A program made the translations under genes and the position numbers. The notes beneath the pieces were generated by a model. The model saw only the letters and a program-made list of their open reading frames with translations, was not told the origin of the DNA and ran no database searches. Shown here in pieces: positions 55,746-64,000 of a DNA stretch of 64,000 nucleotides. This stretch comes from Ophioderma brevispina. Taxonomy: Eukaryota > Echinodermata > Ophiuroidea > Amphilepidida > Ophiodermatidae. Location of the stretch: positions 1 through 64,000 of the forward strand of contig JAMKCH010072273.1 in assembly GCA_023653785.1 (NCBI GenBank), given 5' to 3'. Position 1 is the first letter of the stretch, and the number at the start of each line of letters is the position of its first letter.

Positions 55746-56837
55746 ATGCGGATATATAAGCATGTTATATTATATTATGGTAACAATTATTAAAAATATT
55801 TTTCATATAGAATGCCATCGACGTTGGGGATGGAAAATGGGACTATCAGCCGATTTTACGCGGAGGGTGGGTATCAGTTTCATCACACCTGGAAGAACCA
55901 CTTCTGTGAACCGCGCAGGGTTATTGAAAGTTAGTGTTGATTCCTAAAAACCGGTGATTGACAGCAACCCCTGGATACAAGTGTATCTTGGTTTGACACA
56001 GTTAGTTTCTGGTATTATCACTTACGAACGTCGGCACGGTGGGTGGAAACCTGTCATATAATGGTTCAAAAGGTCGGAAATCAACTGGAGTATATAAAGG
56101 CTGACAATGGTTTCTTAAAAGTAAGTGTGGTAGTGAAATTAACCATACTCAAAGCTATAGTTGGCTCACCTTGAGAGCTTTCAGAGAGTAACCACTCTCC
56201 TTGTTACTCTAATGACGCACGGGGCGGATTTAGAGGGGGCGCACCAGGCTGCGCGCCCCTTCTATTTTTTGCAGAGCACAGGGTGCGGGCCGCCCGCATT
56301 CGATCGCCTGGGCGCACTGATTAATACCTATAAAAAGACTTTTTTTACGCCACGGTCACCCATGTAGATCTCTAAGAATGAGGGTACAGGGGGTCGGCGG
56401 CCGTGTTGATCTAGCTGTTCTGGGCGCCCTGAAATTTGGCGCACCCCTCTATTGAGAAATCCTGGGATCCCACCCCCTGGATGTACTGATGGTTTTGTAG
56501 TGAAGTTATTGAATTTATTGATCATCAAATTGTGGACTAGTGTCACATGGGACCTCCTTCGAATCAATTTAAAGAGTACACCATGGGTAGCTTTATTTTC
56601 AACTTATTTCCTGTACTATCTTGCCTGGTTTGAGGTGGCATGTGATATTAATTGAATATAATTTGAAATGTTCATGTTAATGGGAGAAACTTGAACAGAA
56701 ATACGATGCATTATTTTGTGATTTTTCAGGAATTTGTTTGCAATACTAATGCTGCCATATCAGCTTTTCTCATTGCTAGACAGCCCCCGTTGACATCAGC
56801 CTCATTCGTATTGAAACATGTTGGGGTGTTCAAGTTG
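55746..56837. other. Intergenic; GC-rich hAT-like relic at about 56220-56475
   Basis: The stretch starting GGGGCGGATTTAGAGGGGGC and containing several GCGC(A)CCCC blocks resembles the CAGGGGCGGAT-type ends of hAT non-autonomous elements, as at 58503, but a matching right end is not clear. The rest is unrecognised. Confidence 0.4.
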
Positions 56838-57706
56838 GTCTTATGTGTACTGTGCACTGATAATACAAATTCTGGGATGGTGAAGAATAATACAACAAAG
56901 GGTAAGGGCATTTATAGTCGATGTAATATTTTTTGGGGAGGGGGCTGTTCCTCTCAAATGTACTTGGTTATTTGTCTTAGTGTAAGTCCGAAGAGTCAAA
57001 CAAGCTTGCCCACATTGTTTCTAAATTGACAAACTTCGCCTTAATACGTTCTTAATCCACTAAATTATACATTGCTGTGACATTGTTTAGTTTGCTATAT
57101 ATAATCCTCCCATTTGGGGAATGGAAGATGGGTAGCATTAGTGATCACAAAGTACGGCATCAACACTGGGGGTAAAGGACAAGGTTGAGGAGTATCAAGC
57201 ATGCTGGGCCAGAAGATACCACGACACCACTTTTGGCGGGGCCTCTGTCTCCAAGAGCCAAAAACCCATGGACGAAATTTGATCATGTGGTAGTGTGCAC
57301 ACAGTGTCTGGCCTCATTACACAGGGTAATGACCGCATTCTTATATGAAGACATGTTGCGTGCTGTATCGGAATGAAGCTGGACTGCAACACATTAGTAG
57401 CGACGAGGGACGATTGGCGAGTAAGGTAATTTGAGCTGAGTACCAATAAACACCTAAAGAGAGTCGGAGCAAGTAGTTAAGGGGGGCATTTCGTGATCCA
57501 CCATCTCGTCCCCCCCGGAGGATTACCTCAACAAGTTGGACGATTTTATATCATATGAACGGTTGGGCATAATATAGTATGTGTGCCAAATCTTACCTGC
57601 ACACTTCGGTTTACTGTAGAGAAAACGGACAGAAATTATCAGCACAGTGGTCTTCTATGGGGGGGCCAGGCGTGTTTTGAACTTCGGCTCATAAAACATC
57701 AACAAA

Positions 57707-58151
57707 GTCAATTGGGTCACATGGTTGTTGCCTTCCTCCAGATATTTGGGAAAAATAGGCCTAAGGTCATTGGTTATTCAAGAAAGGTCAACCTTTGTAA
57801 TACCCAGGTTCTTTGTTAAAAAGTTTTTAAAAAAAGTTTAATGATACTGCTCTAAAGATGAAAGGCTTTTGCATTTTTGGCATCTCTTCTTGTTGTGATA
57901 ATGGGGAGGGGATACGAAATTCCATGTGATTCTATGGGGCTGGGGACATTATTATACCCTCCCTATAAAGGGAACCAACCATGCAAAAATGAAAAAGCAT
58001 ATTTTGAATCAGTACATTAAAGAGTTTTTGATAGTTTTACAAAGAAATCTGGGACATGTCAAACGTTGACCTTTCTTGATAAATAAATGACCTTGAGCCT
58101 GTTTCCCAAAATTTTGGAAAGGAGGCACCACACTAATGTGACCCAATTGAC
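57707..58151. mobile_element. MITE family 4, copy in block IV A
   Basis: The left end GTCAATTGGGTCACAT and the right end ATGTGACCCAATTGAC are perfect for 16 bp, and the inverted match extends about 70 bp (TTGCCTTCCTCC versus GGAGGCACCA, AAGGTCATTG versus a rc segment in ATGACCTTGAGC). A target duplication is not evident. No transposase. Confidence 0.75.
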
Positions 58152-58502
58152 CTTTTTTACTCCTGAGTTACCAAGGCAATAATTGGAGCTATATTTTTTT
58201 TTCATAAGATTAGAGAGTTTACACATTTGACCCCCATAGTAACTTTACCCCTCTCTCCTGGGGCAACGCAGCAGCAGGTCACGACAGACCATCATATTTG
58301 ACAAAGTTTATTTTATTGATGAATTTACCGTATCAGTCTGGTATCTCGTTCGTTTGATCAAAAACTTCTGGGCTGACGGTCTAAATTGGGGATCTTCCGG
58401 TTATAATGAAATAAAGTGTCCGTGTGACTGAGTTGGCCAACCATCACTCTTGCTTTGGTGTTCTCATTGAGTGTTGTACGATCATGTTTCAGCACTGTAC
58501 CC

Positions 58503-58669
58503 CAGGCGCGGATCTAGGGAGGGGGGAGGGGCGGCGCGCCCCTCCCGGGAAATTCGGGATAAATATTGCAAAATCAGCCAGTTTTGGACAAGTTTAGCCT
58601 TTCAGCCCCCCCCCACCCCCCCCCCCCCGGAAATGTTGAAAAGTTTTTCAAATCCTGGATCCGCCCTTG
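58503..58669. mobile_element. hAT-type MITE, copy in block IV A
   Basis: The left end CAGGCGCGGATCTAGGGAGG and the right end TCCTGGATCCGCCCTTG are imperfect inverted repeats of the CAGGGGCGGATCCAGG type. The 8 bp before it are CTGTACCC; those after are CTGTAACA, a slightly decayed 8-bp target duplication as made by hAT transposases. It includes C-rich runs near 58606-58628. Confidence 0.75.
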
Positions 58670-61298
58670 CTGTAACAAATAGCTTTGGGCGACAAGGTGA
58701 GGATTATCCTTATATATGGTAGCTAGGATACTCTCATGGGGGACCTCGTTCCTTTTACTTTGGTATAATTCTTCTCATTTTTTGTGTATATGGATAATGG
58801 GCCTAGTCTGAGCTGTAACCTCAATCTTGAGTTTGGAGGGTTATTTAAGCAAAGAGCTCACACGTATGTCTGTATACCCTAACAGAGTTAGTATTGGATG
58901 ACTTTATTATGTACAGGCCATGAAAACATTATGATGATTGACCAAATATTTTTGCTCATTTTGTTAAATGAGATCAAATTTCTTAAATGAAAAAAAGTCT
59001 ATTCATGACATTCATGGCCCAAAACACATACAGGTTCGATATGGTCCAGCATTAACAAATTGAAACACGCTTTAGTGTAGGTATAACAGGGCGTCCCAGA
59101 AGAAAAAATTTAATCCTGAATAAAAGGGTTGTTTAATTTGGCGAAACCGTGTGTGCTGTATGACTATAATCATTATTTTACGGTGATAAGTAAGTAGAAA
59201 CAGAAAGATCAGAAAGAAAAAACTCGAACAACTGTAACCTTGTAAGAAGGACTGTAGATTGCTAATAAAAGTCCATACAGAAACTTATGTAAAGAACTAG
59301 AGTATCTGATTTTCGATTTTTAATCCCCCCCCGGTTTTTTTTTTTTTAAAAACTAGTCACCATAGTTCTTACAGTCAAACTTTTCTGATATTTGCACCCG
59401 TGATTTTGTTTTTTATGGTATACGTGACCTCAAAACGGGCATCAAAATGGAGATCTATGGGGCAGCCATTAATTTGAATGTCTTACTCATTACCAAAACC
59501 GTGGTCAATCACCAATCTGCAAGAATTACGATCGGCGATACAATGTCAATGGACTTGTGTAAAATGTAGTAAGGTATTGGCCCATCGGTGTGTGGCAAAA
59601 TTTGCATAAATCGTAAAATCGCTGACTGACTGAAAACTTCATTACCGCAGTAATAGAGATTTTTAGAGGTAAAAAACTCACTAACACTAAATTTTCAGTA
59701 GACGATTTTTTTTTCTGTATGCATAAAGTTGTAAGATACATTGTACGGTTCACGAAGTTTGGGTAATCTGAAAGAAATTTTGAGGGACACTTTTATACTG
59801 TTCTTCGACCATACATGTCCTATTTTTGATTCTAGTAACTTAGCACAGTGAAGGCTGTCCACATCAGGTGTTTCATATTGCCAGCGCTCTGATCGGCGGC
59901 GCAGTGATTACGACAGGGTCCCTATGATATAATGAGTTTTATTGTATTTTGGTCCAAAAAAAAACACTGCTAGAGCCTTAACACGTGGCCAGCACGTGAA
60001 CCAACACGATCTTTCCATTTCCTTCTCCTCTGCCGTATGTCCGGATACTTCGGCACTGCAAAAAAGGATGGAAATTCGGCGACACAGGTATTTCGGCACC
60101 GGTGATGTTGGCACCACACACTATACAGGTGATCTGGATATATTCCGGGCAAAACTCGGTATATACACATCGAGGTAATGGATGTAAGTGAGTGCTAAAA
60201 TCGATAATAGAGCCAGGGTAATCCTCAGTTATATAGCGCGATTGATTAAACTCGGCATCACAGTGACAACTGGGTGTATGTCCGTTCTAGCGTCCATATT
60301 CGCAAGGCCAATGGGGACAAAACGATATCATCTTAACGCATTAGGGACAGCCATGAAGGACATCCTCGCTGCCTTTCCATGACACCCATTCGGGACCAGT
60401 TGTCTGTTGAAGTCCAACGGTACCTGACGTATTTCTAGCCAAGTTATCAATAAATTCCAGGTTTGCGATTTATGTTTATGTGCACTGATAATACCAAATC
60501 TGGATGTGAGATAATACACCAAAGTGTAAGCATCATATTCGATTAATTATTTTGTGGAGGGGGATGTTTCCTCTCAATGTACTTAGGTTTTATTGTCTTA
60601 GTGTAAGGCCGAAGAAAAGTCAGGACCACTTTGCCCCATTTGTTTCTATATTTTACAACTTCGCCTTTTAATACGTTCTTAATCCACTAAATTATACATT
60701 GCTGTGACATTGTTTTGTAGTTTTGCATATCCTTTGGGAATGGAAGATGGTAGCATTAGTGATTCACAAATTACTGCTCAACACTGGGGTCAACGGACAG
60801 GTGAGGAGTAATCAACGCATGCTGGGCCAGACTATACCACGACCACTTTTGCGGCCTGATTTCCAACGATCCAAAACCCATGGATCGAATTGATCATGGT
60901 TAGTGTGTCACACAGTGTCTGGCCTCATTAACAGGTAGTGACGCAATTCTTATATGAAGAACATTTTGCGTGCTGTATCGGAATGAAGCTGACTGCAACA
61001 GAAAAAACATAGTAGCGACGATGCGGATTGCGAGGTAATTGAGCTTATACAAATACACCTCAAGAGATCGGATTCAGTAGTTTAAAGGGGCTTTCGTGAT
61101 CCACGGCCTCGCCCCCCCCCGGACTTACCTCAACAAGTTGAGATTTTTAATATCATATGAACTGTTGGCATGATATAGTATGTGTGCCAAATCTTTACGT
61201 GCACATTGTTACTGTAGAAGAAAACGGACCGAAATTAGCAGCACAGTGGTCTATGGGGCAGCGTGTTTTGAACATTCGCTCATAACATCAAAAAAAAA

Positions 61299-61750
61299 GT
61301 CATTGGGTCACATGCGTATGTTGCCTCCTTTCCAAGATAATTTTGGGGAAAAATAGGCTACAGAAAGTCATTTGTTTATTCAAGAAAGGTCAACCTTTGT
61401 AATACCAAGATTTCTTTGAAAATATTTTTAAAAAAAGTTTAATGATCTGACTCTAAATATGAAATGCTTTTGCATTTTTGGCATCTTCTCGTTGTTATAT
61501 GGGAGGGTCCGAATGCCTGTAGGATTGTATGGGGATGGGGACATTTACCCCTCCCTATTAAAGGGAACCAACCTATGCAAATGAAAAAGCATATTTTGAA
61601 TCAGTATCATTAATATTTTTTTTTGATATTTTTTACAAAGTAATCTGGACCATTGCAAACGTTGTGCCTTCTTGAATTATGAACTGGGGTGTAAGCCTGT
61701 TTTACACCAATTTTGGAAAGGAGGCACCACACTAATGTGACCCAATGGAC
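61299..61750. mobile_element. MITE family 4, copy in block IV B
   Basis: Ends GTCATTGGGTCACAT and GTGACCCAATGGAC correspond to those at 57707-58151, with one- and two-base differences. Confidence 0.7.
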
Positions 61751-62105
61751 TTTTTTACTCCTGGTTACCTAATGGAATAAATTTACCTCTATTTTCATAA
61801 GATTTAGAGGAGTTTACACATTTGACCCCCATAGTAACTTTACCCCTCTCCTGGGGCCACACGCATCAGCAATTCCTCCGAAGAACATTCATATTTTGCA
61901 AAAGTTATATTTTTCTCCTGAATTTCCCGTATTCGATCATTGGTATTCTCTTTCGTTTGGAAAATCAAAACCTTCTGGGCTGCCGGTCCTAATTGAGGAC
62001 GTCCGGTTTCTGTATAAGTGTCAGTGTGACTGAGTGGTCCCACCGACCTCTTGCTATTGTGTCCATTGAGTGCTGTATGGCATCATTTGTTTCAGCACTG
62101 TACCC

Positions 62106-62256
62106 CAGGCGCGGAGCTGGGAGGGGCGGAGGGGCGCGCGCCTCCCGAAATTCGGTAAAATCTTGCAAAATCAGCCATTTTGACAAGTTTAACCTTTCAG
62201 CCCCCCCCCCCCCCCCCCGGTAATGTTGACGTTGTCAAATCCTGGATCCGCCCCTG
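62106..62256. mobile_element. hAT-type MITE, copy in block IV B, with perfect 8-bp target duplication
   Basis: The left end CAGGCGCGGAGCTGGGAGG and the right end CCTGGATCCGCCCCTG are flanked on both sides by CTGTACCC (62098-62105 and 62257-62264). The 8-bp duplication is diagnostic of hAT-superfamily insertion. The interior is 151 bp with a long C run near 62202-62218. Confidence 0.85.
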
Positions 62257-64000
62257 CTGTACCCCAATCGCTTTGTACAAAGGTCGAGGATTCTCCTAAT
62301 TATGGTAGCTAGGATACTCTCATGGGGAGACACTCAGGTCCGTATACTTTGGGTATAATCTTCTCATTTGTTGTGTATATGGATTTAAGGGGCCTAGTCT
62401 GAGCTGTAACCTCAATATTGAGTTTGGAGGGTTATTTTAAGCAAAAGAAGCTCACACGTATGTTGTATACCCTACACAGAGTTTAATATTGGATGGACTT
62501 ATTATGCTACAGGCCATTGAAAAAATTATGATGATTGACCAAAATATTTTTGCTTCCATTTTGGTAAATGAGATCCAAAAATGTCTTAAATGAAAAAGTC
62601 TATCAATGACATTCATGGCCAAAACATACCAGGTTCGATATGGTCCAGCTATGAACAATTGAACACAGCTTTAGTGTAGGTATACAGGGCGTCCCAGAAA
62701 AATTTAATCCTGAATAAAAGGGTTAATTTGGCGAAACTGTTTGCTGTATGACTATAATCATTATTTTACTATGAAGTAGAAACAGAAAGTCATCAGAAAG
62801 TAAAAACTGCGAAAACTGTAACCTTGTAAGAAGACTTGTTAGATGCTAATAAAAGTCCATACCAGAACATATTTAAGAAATAGATATCTGATTTTCGATT
62901 TTTGATCCCGTTTAAAACTAGTCACCGTATGTCTTACAGTCAAACTTTTCTGATATTTTCACCCGTGATTTTTGTTTATGGTAACGTGACCTCAAAACGG
63001 CATCAAAATGGAGATCTATGGGGCAGCCATAATTTTGAATGTCTTACGTCATTACCAAACCGTGTGTCAATCACCAATCTGCAAGAATTACGATCGGGAT
63101 ACAATGTCAATGGACTTTGTAAATGTAGTCAAGGCTATTGGCCCATCTGTGTGGCAAATTTGCATAAATCGTAAATCGCTGACTGAAAACTTCATTACCG
63201 CAGTAATTAGCGATTTTTAGAGGTAAAAAAATCACTAACACTAAATTTTCAGTAGACGATTTTTTTTCTGTATGCATAAAGTTGTAAGATACATTTGTTA
63301 CGGGGTCACGAAGTTATGGGTAATCTCGAAAGAAAATTTTGATGGATCACTTTTCTACTTTTCTTTCGACACTACATGTCCTATTTTTGATTCTATTATA
63401 CTTAGCACAGTGAAGCTGTCCACATCCGTGAGGTTTTCAATATGCCAGCGCTCTGATCGGCGGCGCAGTGATTACGACAGGGTCACCTATGATTATTAAT
63501 GAGTTTTATTGTATTTTGGTCCAAAAAAACACTGCTAGAGCCTTAACACGTGCACAGCACATGAACAACACGTATCTTTCCATTTCCTTCTCCTCTGCCG
63601 TATGTCCGGATACTTCGGCACTGCAAAAAAGGATGGAAATTCGGCGCCACAGTATTTCGGCACCCGGTGATTTTGGCACAACAATATACAGGTGATCTGG
63701 ATATATTCCGGGCAAAACTCGGTATACACATCGAGGTAATCTGGATGTAGAGTGAGCTAAACTCGATAATAGAGCGGTAATCTCAGTATATAGCGCGATA
63801 AACTCGGCATACACAGTGACAACTGGGTGGTTATGTCCGTTCTAGCGTTCCATATTCGCAAGGCCATATGGGGACAACGATATCATCTTAACGCATAGGA
63901 CAAGCCACTGAAGGACATCCCTCGCTGCCTTTCACATGACCACCCTTCGGGACCAGTTGTCTGTTGAAGTCCAACGGTACTGAACGTATTCTAGCAAAGT

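Larger units (their letters stand above)
56838..60477. repeat. Tandem block IV, copy A (about 3.6 kb)
   Basis: It starts near TTATGTGTACTGTGCACTGATAATAC and is repeated from about 60478. It carries two non-autonomous elements (57707-58151 and 58503-58669). A CAGGGCGTCCCAGA segment near 59092 resembles a mariner-type terminal sequence with no found partner. The last part (59950-60180) holds short overlapping open frames on both strands with no known domain. Confidence 0.85.
60478..64000. repeat. Tandem block IV, copy B (runs off the window)
   Basis: Head-to-tail copy of block IV A from GTGCACTGATAATACCAAAT onward. The window end (CTGTTGAAGTCCAACGGTAC) matches 60404-60423, so about 70 bp of the unit are missing at the edge. 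Indels of one or two bases are frequent throughout. Confidence 0.85.

Noticed and set aside
3181..62218. Many long C or G homopolymers (for example 3181-3196, 15848, 24745, 26168, 34639, 58606, 62202)
   Set aside because: They are probably microsatellite-type or element-internal runs and error-prone positions. No regulatory role can be supported.

Overview
The window is animal (metazoan) nuclear DNA: AT-rich, gene-poor, with short GT...AG-bounded exons far apart and introns packed with transposable elements. The exons encode extracellular modules (Ig, discoidin/F5-8C, thrombospondin type 1, EGF) joined mostly at phase-1 borders. A tRNA-headed SINE, CR1/L2-like LINE pieces, a Ty3-type integrase and many short inverted-repeat elements suggest a marine invertebrate, possibly an echinoderm or other invertebrate deuterostome. 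The phylum call is weak.

Layout on the + strand. (1) 140-2675: a decayed CR1/L2-like LINE ending in (ATT)n. (2) 3644-8974: four exons of a first gene ('gene A'), half an Ig domain followed by a complete F5/8C domain. Their splice phases fit (2/1, 1/2, 2/0, 0/stop), and a stop is followed at once by AATAAATAAA. Its introns hold another LINE piece and a TA-flanked MITE that ends 28 bp before an exon. (3) 9.2-20.7 kb: repeats only, including a MITE, a degenerate ~120-bp tandem array, a foldback element, and a minus-strand Ty3-type integrase present twice. (4) 20727-40537: a second gene ('gene B'). It has a candidate signal-peptide exon, an 86-codon exon of unrecognised fold, five TSP1 exons and one EGF exon. 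All borders are phase 1, so the exons can be shuffled or skipped without frame loss. TSP1 exons 1, 4 and 5 were copied together with flanking intron. (5) 40.6-64 kb: no recognisable gene, only dispersed repeats, retroelement tails, a ~1-kb purine-skewed tract and three large tandem duplications.

A pattern that crosses the window: four blocks (12.9-16.9, 41.7-46.9, 50.5-53.7 and 56.8-64.0 kb) each hold two adjacent copies of a 1.6-3.6-kb unit. The second copy differs mainly by scattered one-base indels. Together with single-base frame breaks in the F5/8C exon and TSP1 exon 5, this looks more like uncorrected long-read sequence or two haplotypes placed in series than like biological tandem duplication, although the window alone cannot prove it.

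If both genes are real, each makes a modular secreted or cell-surface protein. Gene A would end in a discoidin domain that binds carbohydrate, lipid or matrix. Gene B would be a thrombospondin-repeat protein with an unusual Trp ladder. No prokaryotic operon, CRISPR array or phage-like defence locus is present.
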